Shown one piece after another: positions 8,113 to 17,038 of a stretch of DNA of 64,000 bases. The translations under genes were made by a program, and so were the position numbers. The stretch spans positions 1-64,000 of the forward strand of contig NZ_JAAKZX010000008.1 in assembly GCF_011045025.1 (NCBI RefSeq), in the 5' to 3' direction. The stretch comes from Streptomyces ureilyticus. Lineage in GTDB: Bacteria; Actinomycetota; Actinomycetes; Streptomycetales; Streptomycetaceae. Numbering within the stretch: the first letter of the stretch is position 1; each line of letters opens with the position of its first letter. The notes beneath the pieces were generated by a model. The model saw only the letters and a program-made list of their open reading frames with translations. It had not been told where the DNA came from and made no database searches.

Positions 8113-9477
8113 GTGACCGAAAAGGACCTCAGCCGAACCGCGTACGACCACCTGTGGATGCACTTCACCCGCATGTCCTCGTACGAGAACGCGCCCGTCC
8201 CCACCATCGTCCGGGGCGAGGGCACCTACATCTACGACGACAAGGGCAAGCGTTACCTCGACGGTCTCGCGGGCCTGTTCGTGGTCCAGGCCGGGCACGG
8301 CAGGGTGGAGCTGGCCGAGACCGCCGCCAAGCAGGCGCAGGAGCTGGCCTTCTTCCCGGTCTGGTCGTACGCCCACCCCAAGGCGATCGAGCTGGCCGAG
8401 CGCCTCGCCGGCCACGCCCCCGGCGATCTGAACAAGGTCTTCTTCACCACGGGCGGCGGCGAGGCGGTCGAGACCGCCTGGAAGCTCGCCAAGCAGTACT
8501 GGAAGCTGCGCGGTCAGCACACCAAGTACAAGGTCATCTCCCGCGCGGTCGCCTACCACGGCACCCCGCAGGGCGCCCTGTCCATCACCGGACTGCCCGC
8601 CCTGAAGGCCCCGTTCGAGCCGCTGGTCCCCGGCGCCCACAAGGTCCCGAACACCAACATCTACCGCGCACCGATCCACGGCGACGACCCGGAGGCCTTC
8701 GGCCGCTGGGCCGCCGACCAGATCGAGCAGCAGATCCTCTTCGAGGGCCCGGAGACGGTCGCGGCCGTCTTCCTGGAGCCGGTGCAGAACGCGGGCGGCT
8801 GCTTCCCGCCGCCGCCCGGCTACTTCCAGCGGGTCCGCGAGATCTGCGACCAGTACGACGTGCTCCTTGTCTCGGACGAGGTCATCTGCGCCTTCGGCCG
8901 GCTCGGCACGATGTTCGCCTGCGACAAGTTCGGCTACGTCCCGGACATGATCACCTGCGCCAAGGGCATGACCTCGGGCTACTCCCCCATAGGCGCCTGC
9001 ATCATCTCGGACCGCCTCGCCGAGCCGTTCTACAAGGGCGACAACACCTTCCTGCACGGCTACACCTTCGGCGGCCACCCCGTCTCCGCCGCGGTGGCCA
9101 TCGCCAACCTCGACCTGTTCGAGCGCGAGAAGCTCAACCAGCATGTGCTCGACAACGAGAACGCGTTCCTGACGACCCTCCAGAAGCTGCACGACCTGCC
9201 GATCGTCGGCGACGTCCGCGGCAACGGCTTCTTCTACGGCATCGAACTGGTGAAGGACAAGGCCACCAAGGAGAGCTTCACGGACGAGGAGTCGGAGCGC
9301 GTGCTCTACGGCCTCGTCTCCAAGAAGCTCTTCGAGTACGGCCTGTACTGCCGCGCCGACGACCGCGGCGACCCGGTGGTGCAGCTCGCGCCACCGCTGA
9401 TCTCGGACCAGTCGACGTTCGACGAGATCGAGTCCATCGTCCGGCAGGTGCTGACGGAGGCCTGGACCCAGCTCTGA
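8113..9477 (+). CDS. Class-III PLP-dependent aminotransferase (polyamine/GABA type)
   Basis: A 454-residue fold-type I aminotransferase. The PLP lysine lies in ITCAKGMTSGYSP, the cofactor-binding aspartate in LLVSDEVICAFGR, and the glycine-rich phosphate site in FTTGGGEAVETAWK. It belongs to the omega-amino acid/diamine group that moves an amino group from putrescine-like amines or GABA to pyruvate or 2-oxoglutarate. The product aldehyde would suit the divergent aldehyde dehydrogenase. GTG 8113 is favoured over GTG 8095, since GGGGAA lies about 9 bases before it; the gap from the regulator stop is 2 bp, so the two are co-transcribed. Confidence 0.9.
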   Translation: MTEKDLSRTAYDHLWMHFTRMSSYENAPVPTIVRGEGTYIYDDKGKRYLDGLAGLFVVQAGHGRVELAETAAKQAQELAFFPVWSYAHPKAIELAERLAGHAPGDLNKVFFTTGGGEAVETAWKLAKQYWKLRGQHTKYKVISRAVAYHGTPQGALSITGLPALKAPFEPLVPGAHKVPNTNIYRAPIHGDDPEAFGRWAADQIEQQILFEGPETVAAVFLEPVQNAGGCFPPPPGYFQRVREICDQYDVLLVSDEVICAFGRLGTMFACDKFGYVPDMITCAKGMTSGYSPIGACIISDRLAEPFYKGDNTFLHGYTFGGHPVSAAVAIANLDLFEREKLNQHVLDNENAFLTTLQKLHDLPIVGDVRGNGFFYGIELVKDKATKESFTDEESERVLYGLVSKKLFEYGLYCRADDRGDPVVQLAPPLISDQSTFDEIESIVRQVLTEAWTQL

Positions 9478-9548
9478 GACCTGCTGCTGAGACGGGTTCC
9501 TGGACCCGGCTCCGATCAGCTCTGATCTTCCTTTCGGATGATCAACAC

Positions 9549-9596
9549 CGGCCCCGTTGCCGCCCGTTCGAGTGAGAATGGGCGGCAACGGGGCCG
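9549..9596. terminator. Hairpin terminator after aminotransferase
   Basis: A perfect 17-bp inverted repeat (CGGCCCCGTTGCCGCCC at 9549-9565 and its complement at 9580-9596) with a 14-base loop. It lies 70 bp after the aminotransferase stop. The remainder of the gap to 9736 contains further G/C-rich runs but no gene. Confidence 0.75.
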
Positions 9597-9736
9597 CGTA
9601 CGTCCGGCCTCCCGGCCCCGACTCCCTAGCGTGCCAGTGACCGATCGGCTCCGCCTTCGTTCCCCCGGAAGGGGGGACTTCCCCCCGGTCCGGGGGGATT
9701 CCGCGGCATTTCTGATCCGAACCGAGGTGTACGCCC

Positions 9737-10480
9737 ATGGTGGCTCCGCCGGACAACGACGTGCTCTGGGCACGTGCTCTGCATGTCAAGCACAACGGCT
9801 CCCCCGCGCTCAGCGGCGTATCGCTCGGGGTTCGCGTGGGCGAGATCCTCGCCGTCGGCGGACCGCGCGGCAGCGGCAAGACCACGCTGCTGAGATGCCT
9901 GTCCGGGCAACTCCTGCCGCAGCAGGGGGAGGTCTGGTTCAACAGCACGCCCGTGCACACCATGGGCCCGCACGCCCGCGAACGCCTGCGCCGCGACCGC
10001 TTCGGCTGGATCGACCCGGCGCCCGTCCTGGTACCCGAGCTGAACGCCTGGGAGAACGCCGCGCTGCCGCTGATGCTGCGCGGCGTAAGGCGCCGCCAGG
10101 CCAGGACCACCGCCCTTGAGTGGCTGGAGCGCCTCGACATCGGCGGTTGTGCCCGTCGGCGCCCGTACGCCCTGCTCCAGGCCGAACGTCAGCGCGTCGC
10201 CATCGCCCGTGCGCTGGTCCCCGCGCCCACCGTGCTCTTCGCCGACGAGCCGACCGCCCCGCTGCACCGCGTCGACCGCGCCAACGTCCTGCGTACGCTC
10301 ACGACGGCCGCCCGTTCGCACGGCATCACGGTCGTGCTGGCCACGCACGACGCGGACACCGCGGCCCTCGCCGACCGCAGGGTGTCGCTGCTGGACGGGC
10401 GGCGCGTGAACACCGTAAATCTGCCTCCGGCCGCCGAGACCGAGTCGGAAGGCCGGGCCGCGTGCTCGCTCTCCGCCTAG
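9737..10480 (+). CDS. ABC transporter ATP-binding protein with degenerate motifs
   Basis: A 247-residue ABC ATPase of the LolD/MacB-like exporter type. Walker A (GGPRGSGKTT) and Walker B (VLFADEPTA) are intact and the switch histidine (LATHD) is present. The signature, normally LSGGQ/E, reads ALLQAERQR. The Q-loop position reads FGWIDPAPVL without the glutamine, and the D-loop region is PLHRVD. The ATPase may be weak or regulatory. It overlaps the following permease gene by 19 bp and would form its ATPase partner. Substrate unknown. Confidence 0.82.
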   Translation: MVAPPDNDVLWARALHVKHNGSPALSGVSLGVRVGEILAVGGPRGSGKTTLLRCLSGQLLPQQGEVWFNSTPVHTMGPHARERLRRDRFGWIDPAPVLVPELNAWENAALPLMLRGVRRRQARTTALEWLERLDIGGCARRRPYALLQAERQRVAIARALVPAPTVLFADEPTAPLHRVDRANVLRTLTTAARSHGITVVLATHDADTAALADRRVSLLDGRRVNTVNLPPAAETESEGRAACSLSA

Positions 10481-11712
10481 CCCGGGGTGCCCGGCCCGCC
10501 GTCCAACTGCGCCGGTTCCTGGTCGCGGCGGCGTCGGCGGGCACGGGCTTCCTGCTCCTGTGCACCCTGGGGTTCGCGATGGGGCACCCGCATGAGTCCT
10601 CGGGCGCGGTCACCCGGCTCGCGTGGTGCCTCGCACCGCTCGCCGCCACCGTGCAGTTCGCGGTGGCGGTGGCCCGTACCGACCCGGCCACCCGTCCCCG
10701 GCCCGGCCTCTTCGCGATCGGCCTGGGACCGGCCCGGCTGATGCTGCTCGCGGCGATCTCCACCGCGGTGTCCTGCACGCTCGGTTCACTGATCGCTCTG
10801 CTCTGCGTGCTCCACCTGCGAGGCGATCTGAACGGTTTGCCCTTCGACGGCGAGGCCTCCGAACTGCTCGCCGGCAACCAGCCGTTGCCCCTCGCGGCCA
10901 CGATCACGCTGCTGGCGCTGGTTCCGATCGCCGCGTCGGTGGCGAGCGCGTTGTCCCTGCGCCCGCGCGGAGGCCGGCAGTCCGGCGCTCGTACGACCTT
11001 CGGGACCGGCACACAGGCAGGCGCCACCGAAGCCGGCGGCTCCGCGCCCGGCGACGCCCGCCCCGACGCCCCGGGCCCCCCGGAGCACCCGTACCTCGCT
11101 CCCGGCCCGACTCCCACCGGCCTGCCCTGGGGCGTGGCGGTGCTCACGGCCGGGCTCGCCGTCGAGACGTACGCGAGTCGCAGCGGGCCCGCGTCCGGTC
11201 CCGCCCTGCCCGGCTTTCATGCGGGCGGTTCCGCCGGAGTGCTCATCGGCTGGGCACTCACCACGCTGGGCCTGGCGATGGCGGGCCCCGCGCTCACCCA
11301 CCTCAGCGGCCGGCTGCTCCAGGCGGTGCGGCCGGGCGCGGTGCGGCTGCTGGCCGGGCGCATCCTCATGGAGGAGGCGGGGCGCATCGGCCGACCGCTC
11401 GGCGTGGTGTGCGCGGTGGCATCGGGGGCGTACGCCATGGCCGCGCTCTATGCCGACGCGCGCCCCGAGATCGGGCCGCTCACCGTGCTGGGCCTGCTCA
11501 TCGTGGCGGGCTGTGCCGTCGGGACGCTCCTGACGGCCGCGGTCGAGGCCAGGCAGGACCGGGCCGACACCACGGCGGCACTGCTGGGGCTCGGCACCCC
11601 CGCCACCCTGCTGCGCGGCGCCGCCGCACTCCGCGCGGGCGCGCTGCTCGCCGTCCTCGGCCCGCTGACCTGGGCGATCGCGGGCCTGGCGGCTGTGCCA
11701 CTGACCGACTGA
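10462..11712 (+). CDS. ABC transporter permease, FtsX-like
   Basis: A 416-residue membrane protein. A first hydrophobic segment near residues 15-45 (AASAGTGFLLLCTLGFAMG) is followed by several more (LGPARLMLLAAISTAVSC; LAATITLLALVPIAASVA; LTVLGLLIVAGCAVGTLL; LLAVLGPLTWAIAGLAAV), with a Pro/Gly-rich loop around residues 170-220. The pattern fits the FtsX/MacB-type permease family loosely. GTG 10462 is chosen because GGAAGG lies 9 bases upstream; the open frame extends further 5' but only inside the ATPase gene. Substrate cannot be inferred. Confidence 0.75.
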   Translation: MLALRLARGARPAVQLRRFLVAAASAGTGFLLLCTLGFAMGHPHESSGAVTRLAWCLAPLAATVQFAVAVARTDPATRPRPGLFAIGLGPARLMLLAAISTAVSCTLGSLIALLCVLHLRGDLNGLPFDGEASELLAGNQPLPLAATITLLALVPIAASVASALSLRPRGGRQSGARTTFGTGTQAGATEAGGSAPGDARPDAPGPPEHPYLAPGPTPTGLPWGVAVLTAGLAVETYASRSGPASGPALPGFHAGGSAGVLIGWALTTLGLAMAGPALTHLSGRLLQAVRPGAVRLLAGRILMEEAGRIGRPLGVVCAVASGAYAMAALYADARPEIGPLTVLGLLIVAGCAVGTLLTAAVEARQDRADTTAALLGLGTPATLLRGAAALRAGALLAVLGPLTWAIAGLAAVPLTD

Positions 11713-11816
11713 TCCTCCGTACGGGAAAACTTCAGGACAGCCGATGAGTTTTCGGCGAAGCTCTGGTCTAACCCTGCGAACGACAACTTGACCGTACAAA
11801 AAGGGGAGAGACCGCC

Positions 11817-12224
11817 ATGTACCAGCAGATGATCTTCGTGAACCTCGCCGTCAACGACCTCGACGTCTCGAAGAAGTTCTTCACGGAGCTCGGTTACGGG
11901 ATCAACGAGCAGTTCTCCGACGAGCACTGCGCCAGCATCGTCATCAGTGACACGATCGTCGCGATGATCATGGACAGGCAGCGCTACGCGGACTTCACGA
12001 AGAAGGAGATCGCGGACTCCACGAAGACCAGCGAGGTGCTGCTGGCGCTGAGCGCCGAGAGCCGCGAGAAGGTCGACGAGCTGGTCGACAAGGCGCTGGC
12101 ATCGGGCGGTTCCCCGTCTGGCGAGACGCAGGACCACGGCTTCATGTACGGCCGCGCTTTCGACGACCCGGACGGCCACACCTGGGAGGTCATGTGGATG
12201 GACCCGGCGGCCGTCCAGGGCTGA
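11817..12224 (+). CDS. VOC family protein (glyoxalase/bleomycin-resistance-like)
   Basis: A 135-residue single-module vicinal-oxygen-chelate protein. The opening FVNLAVNDLDVSKKFFTELG and the closing FDDPDGHTWEVMWMDP are classic for the PhnB-like VOC subgroup. The ATG at 11817 has GGGGAGAG just upstream. Its role is unknown; relatives range from metal-dependent isomerases to drug-binding proteins. Confidence 0.88.
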   Translation: MYQQMIFVNLAVNDLDVSKKFFTELGYGINEQFSDEHCASIVISDTIVAMIMDRQRYADFTKKEIADSTKTSEVLLALSAESREKVDELVDKALASGGSPSGETQDHGFMYGRAFDDPDGHTWEVMWMDPAAVQG

Positions 12225-12273
12225 GGTCCCGGGCACAACGCGTTGCTTACGCGGTGACTCCTAGCATGGGCGG

Positions 12274-13407
12274 GTGCAGACTATGCCCGCCCATGCGGCT
12301 CACCACGAAGACAGTGAGATCGAGACCCTCGAAGAGTTCGACGCGGTCGTCTCCGCTCGCGGGACTCTCGCCGGGTTCCGTGTTCAGGCCGTTGATCTGA
12401 CGGACCGTACGCGGGAGTTGCTGACCACCGACACCGCGGGTGCCGTCTTCCTCGGCTGCCCGATGCGGGAGGAGGCGGCGGCGAAGGTCCGCGCGGCCGG
12501 CACGCTGGTCTTCCCGCCCGTCCCGGACCTGCCGTTCGACCCGTACCGCGGTCATGTCTACACGCCCGGCGAGCTGTTCGCCTCGCTCGACAAGGGCTAC
12601 GAGCAGACGCCGGACGCCCTCGCCTACGCCTGGTTCCAGCAGACCAAGGCCGACGGCGACATCTACGCGTCGATGCTGCGCTCCGTCCACGACGACTCCG
12701 TGTCCGACGCCCTCGACGAACTCCTGCGTGGGACGCGGGTGGTGGGTGTGATGGGCGGCCACGCAATGGCCCGCGGCACGGAGACATACGAGGGCGCCGC
12801 GCGGCTCGGGCGCGCGCTGGCACGGGCCGGCTTCACGGTGGCGACGGGCGGTGGCCCGGGCGCAATGGAGGCGGCGAACTTGGGCGCGTACGCGGCGCCG
12901 TACGACGACGCGATGCTTCAGGACGCCTGCCAACTCCTCGGCAAGGCACCCTCGTTCACGCCCTCGATCACCGAATGGGCACGGTCGGCCTTCGAGGTGC
13001 GCGAGCGCTGGCCGAAGGGCAACCACTCGGTCGGGATCCCCACCTGGTTCTACGGCCATGAGCCGCCGAACGCCTTCGCCTCCCACATCGCGAAATACTT
13101 CGCCAACGCCACCCGCGAGGACGGCCTGCTGGCCCGCTCGAACGCGGGCGTCGTCTTCCTGCCGGGTGCCGCCGGGACCGTACAGGAGGTCTTCGACAAC
13201 GCGACGCCGAACTACTACGAGTCGCGCGGCGAGCCGACCCCCATGGTCCTGGTCGACCGCGTCCACTGGACCGAGCGGCTGCCGGTCTGGCCGCTGCTCC
13301 AGTCGCTGGCCAGGAACCGCTCGATGGAGCCGCGGATCGCCCTCGTTGACCGGGTCGAGGAGGCACCGGAGGCATTGGTCCGGCTGGCGCAGGCGTCCGT
13401 CGGCTGA
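12274..13407 (+). CDS. LOG family protein (Rossmann fold, nucleoside-5'-monophosphate phosphoribohydrolase-like)
   Basis: A 377-residue LOG/TIGR00730-type protein. The nucleotide-binding GGGPGAMEAAN lies near residues 191-201. The position of the family PGGxGTxxE motif reads PGAAGTVQEVF near 299-309, keeping the catalytic glutamate with Gly to Ala at one position. Family members release cytokinin-type bases or hydrolyse purine nucleotides. This one is longer than plant-type LOG proteins (~200 residues) because of an N-terminal ~150-residue extension seen in actinobacterial relatives. The start could be GTG 12274 or ATG 12283. Confidence 0.85.
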   Translation: MQTMPAHAAHHEDSEIETLEEFDAVVSARGTLAGFRVQAVDLTDRTRELLTTDTAGAVFLGCPMREEAAAKVRAAGTLVFPPVPDLPFDPYRGHVYTPGELFASLDKGYEQTPDALAYAWFQQTKADGDIYASMLRSVHDDSVSDALDELLRGTRVVGVMGGHAMARGTETYEGAARLGRALARAGFTVATGGGPGAMEAANLGAYAAPYDDAMLQDACQLLGKAPSFTPSITEWARSAFEVRERWPKGNHSVGIPTWFYGHEPPNAFASHIAKYFANATREDGLLARSNAGVVFLPGAAGTVQEVFDNATPNYYESRGEPTPMVLVDRVHWTERLPVWPLLQSLARNRSMEPRIALVDRVEEAPEALVRLAQASVG

Positions 13408-13435
13408 ATCAGAGGGGCAGGGCGGGCCGCACCCG

Positions 13436-14242
13436 TCATCCGAACGTGGCCCGCTCCAGCCAGAACTCCAGGAGCCCCGGTTCGCCCAGGACCTCCAACT
13501 GCCCGCCGTCCAGCGGGAGTCGCCGGTAGAAGGCGAGCAGTACGTCGGTGAGCGGCCCGCGCAGCGCGACCGTCGCCTTCTCGTGGCCGCGGCGCCAGTC
13601 GACGCCCTTGTCGCCGAACTCGATGATCCACTCGGCGTTCAGGCCGGGCTCGGTGTCGGTGGCGTGGAGGTGGATGCTGCGGCCCTCCCCACGCAGTTCC
13701 CGCGCCGCGGGGTCGTCGGGCTCCGTCTCCTGCACGAACCGGATGATCTGCAGCCACTCGTCGATCGCGTCGGCGGCCAGCTCGGGCGCGACCTCGTAGC
13801 GCGCACCCGCCGCGATCGCCGCGTCCGCCCGGTGGATCACCGTCTCCAGCGTCATGCGCCGCGCCCAGAAACCGGCCGTCCGCTCCCAGGACCAGGTCCA
13901 GGCGGCGGCCTCGGGCCCGACGGTGCGCAGGATCGCGGCGGTCTTCTCGGCACCCTCGGCCAGCCAGGCGTCGAGGGCCGCGGGATCGTCGTCCTCGGGC
14001 CCCGCAAAGCCGGGCACCTGCGATTCCTGGACCTCCTCGGTCGCCTCCGTACGCACGATGTGCTCGACCCAGCGGTGTGCGCCGCCCACGTGCACGGCGA
14101 GGTCGCGCAGCGTCCAGTCCGGACAGGTCGGGACCGTCACCGCGAGATCGGCGCCCTTCAAGTGCTCCCTCAACAGCACGGTCTGCGCGACGATTTCGTC
14201 ACAGTAGCGGTCATGTCCGAGATCGACTCCGAGTAGCGTCAT
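13436..14242 (-). CDS. Maleylpyruvate isomerase family mycothiol-dependent enzyme
   Basis: A 268-residue protein with an N-terminal DinB-like/MDMPI helical domain (PTCPDWTLRDLAVHVGGAHR at about residues 38-57) and the conserved HRADA in the middle, both typical of mycothiol-dependent enzymes of actinobacteria. A metal-binding set of H and E residues is likely (H52, H139 region). The specific substrate is not evident. The ATG at 14242 puts the start close to the first helix. It lies 10 bp downstream of the thiamine ATPase gene on the same strand, so it may be read through from that operon. Confidence 0.82.
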   Translation of the reverse strand: MTLLGVDLGHDRYCDEIVAQTVLLREHLKGADLAVTVPTCPDWTLRDLAVHVGGAHRWVEHIVRTEATEEVQESQVPGFAGPEDDDPAALDAWLAEGAEKTAAILRTVGPEAAAWTWSWERTAGFWARRMTLETVIHRADAAIAAGARYEVAPELAADAIDEWLQIIRFVQETEPDDPAARELRGEGRSIHLHATDTEPGLNAEWIIEFGDKGVDWRRGHEKATVALRGPLTDVLLAFYRRLPLDGGQLEVLGEPGLLEFWLERATFG

Positions 14243-14252
14243 GACCGGCACC

Positions 14253-15356
14253 CTAGGTCGCCTGCCCCCGGTCGAGCACGACAATTTCCGCCGCGTCGAA
14301 GGCCACCCCGACCTCGTCGCCGGGGTCCGGCGCATCCCGTAGCGCGCACGCTGCCTCCAGGCGCGGCGCGCTCTCCGGTTGTAGGTGTACGGAGACATGG
14401 GTGCCGCGGAACGTGCGCGCCGCGACCGTGCAGCGCAGCCCCTCCGCCGGCGGTACGAGCCGTACGCCAGCGGGCCTGATCAGCAGCGTGACCTCGCCCT
14501 GCGGGGCACCGGCGGGCACCGGCACCTTGCCCCACGGCGTGTCCGCGGCCTCACCGCTGACGCTCGCGCCGGTCACGTTCTCGAAGCCGAGGAAGCGGGC
14601 CACGAACTCGTCCGCCGGCCGCTGCCACACCTCAAGTGGCGTACCGGACTGGGCGATCCGTCCGTCGCGCATCACCACGACCCGGTCGGCGAGCGCGAAC
14701 GCCTCGCCCTGGTCGTGGGTGACGGCGAGCACGGTGGTGCCCAATTCGGCGAAGAGTTCCCGGAGTTCGACGACGAGCCGTTCACGCAGGGAACGGTCGA
14801 GCTGGCCGAGCGGTTCGTCGAGCATCAGCAGCCTGGGGCGTGGGGCGAGGGCCCGGGCGAGGGCGACGCGCTGCTGCTCGCCTCCGGAGAGGGAGGCGAT
14901 GGCCCTGGACGCGGCTCCCGGCAGGCCGACGAGCTCCAGCAACTCCCGTACCCGTACGTCTTGTTGTGCCTTCGACGCCCCGTGCATCCGCAGCCCGAAG
15001 GCCACGTTGCCGCCCACATCGCGCTGCGGGAACAGCTGGTGGTCCTGGAACATCAGGCCGACGCCCCGCTTGTGCGCGGGGACCCCGCCGAGGTCGCGGC
15101 CGTCCAGGAACACCCGCCCGGAGTCGAGGTGTTGCAGCCCCGCGACCACCCGCAGCAGCGTCGACTTGCCGCTGCCGCTGGGCCCGAGCACGCACACGAT
15201 CTCGTGCTCGGCGACGTCGAGGCCGACGGCATCGAGGGCGGCACGCCGCCCGAACCGTACGGTCGCCTCATCGAGCGTGAGCATCGGCTCCTGCGTGTGC
15301 ATCGGTTCCTGCGTGAGCTTCGCGTCCCGCTTGGGGGTCGCATCGCGCTTGAGCAT
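14253..15356 (-). CDS. ABC transporter ATP-binding protein (thiamine/iron-type importer)
   Basis: A 367-residue importer ATPase. Walker A is GPSGSGKST, the signature is SLSGGEQQR, Walker B is LLMLDEPLG, and the switch histidine is in AVTHDQ. A C-terminal TOBE-like regulatory domain follows, longer than the ~230-residue E. coli ThiQ. ATG 15356 lies 2 bp after the permease stop, and GGAG precedes it by about 8 bases, so translation is coupled. With the upstream permease and binding protein and the TPP riboswitch it forms a thiamine uptake system. Confidence 0.87.
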   Translation of the reverse strand: MLKRDATPKRDAKLTQEPMHTQEPMLTLDEATVRFGRRAALDAVGLDVAEHEIVCVLGPSGSGKSTLLRVVAGLQHLDSGRVFLDGRDLGGVPAHKRGVGLMFQDHQLFPQRDVGGNVAFGLRMHGASKAQQDVRVRELLELVGLPGAASRAIASLSGGEQQRVALARALAPRPRLLMLDEPLGQLDRSLRERLVVELRELFAELGTTVLAVTHDQGEAFALADRVVVMRDGRIAQSGTPLEVWQRPADEFVARFLGFENVTGASVSGEAADTPWGKVPVPAGAPQGEVTLLIRPAGVRLVPPAEGLRCTVAARTFRGTHVSVHLQPESAPRLEAACALRDAPDPGDEVGVAFDAAEIVVLDRGQAT

Positions 15357-15358
15357 CG

Positions 15359-17038
15359 TCAGAACTCCCCCGTCCGGTCGGTGCGGACGCGTTCGAGCAG
15401 GAGCAGCGCCACCGCGCACACCACCATCAAGATCGTCGAAAGGGCCATCGACTGGCCGTAGTTGAGCTCGCCCGGCCGCCCGAGGAGGCGAGCCACGGCG
15501 ACCGGCAGCGTCGGGTTGTCGGCCCGCGCGATGAAGACGGTCGCGCCGAACTCGCCGAGCGACACGGCAAAGGCGAACCCGGCCGCGATCAGCAGGGCGC
15601 GCCGCACCATCGGCAGATCGACCTCACGCCACACCCGCCACGGCGAGGCCCCGAGCACGGCCGCCGCCTCACGCAGCCGTACGTCCACGGCACGGAGGAC
15701 GGGGAGCATGGTGCGTACGACGAAGGGGACACCGACCAGCGCCTGGGCCAGCGGCACCAGGATCCAACTGCTTCTCAGGTTCAGCGGCGGCTCGTCGAGC
15801 GCGATCAGGAAACCGAAGCCGACGGTCACGGCGGAGACGCCGAGCGGGAGCATGAGCAGTGCGTCGAAGCCCCGTACGAGACGGCCGGCGTCCCGCCGGG
15901 TGAGCGCGGCGGCCGCGAGACCGCCGATCAGCAGGGCGAGGGCGGTGGCGGCGAGGGCGTACTGGAGTGAATTGCCGACGGCCTCGATGGGCGGGACGAG
16001 GAAGACGTCGCTCTCGCCGCTGGTCAGTGCTTTGTAGTACGCGAATCCGGGTGCGTCCAGCGAGCGTTGGACCAGTACGGCCAGTGGCAGTACGAGCAGT
16101 AGCGCGGCGGTGCCGAGGACGGCGGCGAGCAGTGTCCACTGCCCGGCGCCGCGCGGCCGACGCGCGGTCACGGAGGCGTCGACCAGACGCAGAGCCGTCT
16201 CCCGGCGGTGCACGGTCCACGCGTGGACCGCGAGGATCGCTCCTACCGCCACGAACTGGATCATCGTGAGTACGGCGGCAGTGGAGAGGTCGAAGATCTC
16301 CGAGGTCTGCCGGTAGATCTCGACTTCGAGGGTGGCGAAGGTGGGCCCGCCGAGGATCTGCACCACACCGAAGGAGGTGAAGGTGAAGAGGAAGACCATC
16401 AGCGCCGCGGCGGCCACGGCCGGGCCCAGCGCCGGAAGCGTGACCTTGCGCCAGGCCGCGAACCGTGAGGCGCCGAGCACCCGCGCGGCCTCCTCCTGAC
16501 GCGGGTCGAGTTGCGACCAGAGGCCGCCGACGGTGCGTACGACGACGGCGTAGTTGAAGAAGACATGCGCGAGCAGGATGGCCCAGACGGTGGTGTCGAG
16601 GCGTACGCCCCACAGTTCGTCGAGGAGTCCGCCGCGTCCGACCAACGCCAGGAAGGCGGTTCCGACGACGACCGTCGGCAGCACGAACGGGACGGTGATG
16701 ACGGCCCGCAGCAGCTGCTTGCCCCTGAAATCGAAGCGCGCGAAGACGTATGCGCCGGGAAGCGCGATCAGCAGCGTGAACGCGGTCGAGGCGAACGCCT
16801 GCCAGGTCGTGAACCACAGGACATGCCTGACGTCCGGCTGCGCGAGCACCTCACCGAGCCGCCCGAACTGCCAGGCCCCGTCGACCTTCAGGCCTCGGGC
16901 CACGATCGCCGCGACGGGATAGGCGAAGAAGACCGCGAAGAACGCGACGGGCAGGGCCATGAGCCCGAGCCGCGCCACACTCCCGCTGCGGGCCTTCTTG
17001 CCTGGCCGGGGCCTTATTTCAGTACGAGCGAGGTCCAC
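15359..17038 (-). CDS. thiP: Thiamine-type ABC transporter permease (duplicated two-module)
   Basis: A 559-residue permease made of two tandem binding-protein-dependent transport modules. The first EAA loop is EEAARVLGASRFAAWRKVTL and the second is REAAAVLGASPWRVWREVDL. About twelve membrane segments are visible. This ThiP/FbpB architecture supplies both transmembrane halves in one chain. The reading frame overlaps the 3' end of the binding-protein gene, so the start is uncertain: GTG 17038 is given, with GTG 17050 and GTG 16978 as alternatives. Membership of the riboswitch-led operon favours thiamine over iron as substrate. Confidence 0.85.
   Translation of the reverse strand: MDLARTEIRPRPGKKARSGSVARLGLMALPVAFFAVFFAYPVAAIVARGLKVDGAWQFGRLGEVLAQPDVRHVLWFTTWQAFASTAFTLLIALPGAYVFARFDFRGKQLLRAVITVPFVLPTVVVGTAFLALVGRGGLLDELWGVRLDTTVWAILLAHVFFNYAVVVRTVGGLWSQLDPRQEEAARVLGASRFAAWRKVTLPALGPAVAAAALMVFLFTFTSFGVVQILGGPTFATLEVEIYRQTSEIFDLSTAAVLTMIQFVAVGAILAVHAWTVHRRETALRLVDASVTARRPRGAGQWTLLAAVLGTAALLLVLPLAVLVQRSLDAPGFAYYKALTSGESDVFLVPPIEAVGNSLQYALAATALALLIGGLAAAALTRRDAGRLVRGFDALLMLPLGVSAVTVGFGFLIALDEPPLNLRSSWILVPLAQALVGVPFVVRTMLPVLRAVDVRLREAAAVLGASPWRVWREVDLPMVRRALLIAAGFAFAVSLGEFGATVFIARADNPTLPVAVARLLGRPGELNYGQSMALSTILMVVCAVALLLLERVRTDRTGEF

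Noticed and set aside
8089-10140. 683-codon minus-strand frame opposite the aminotransferase
   Set aside because: Shadow that spans two real genes and the terminator hairpin.
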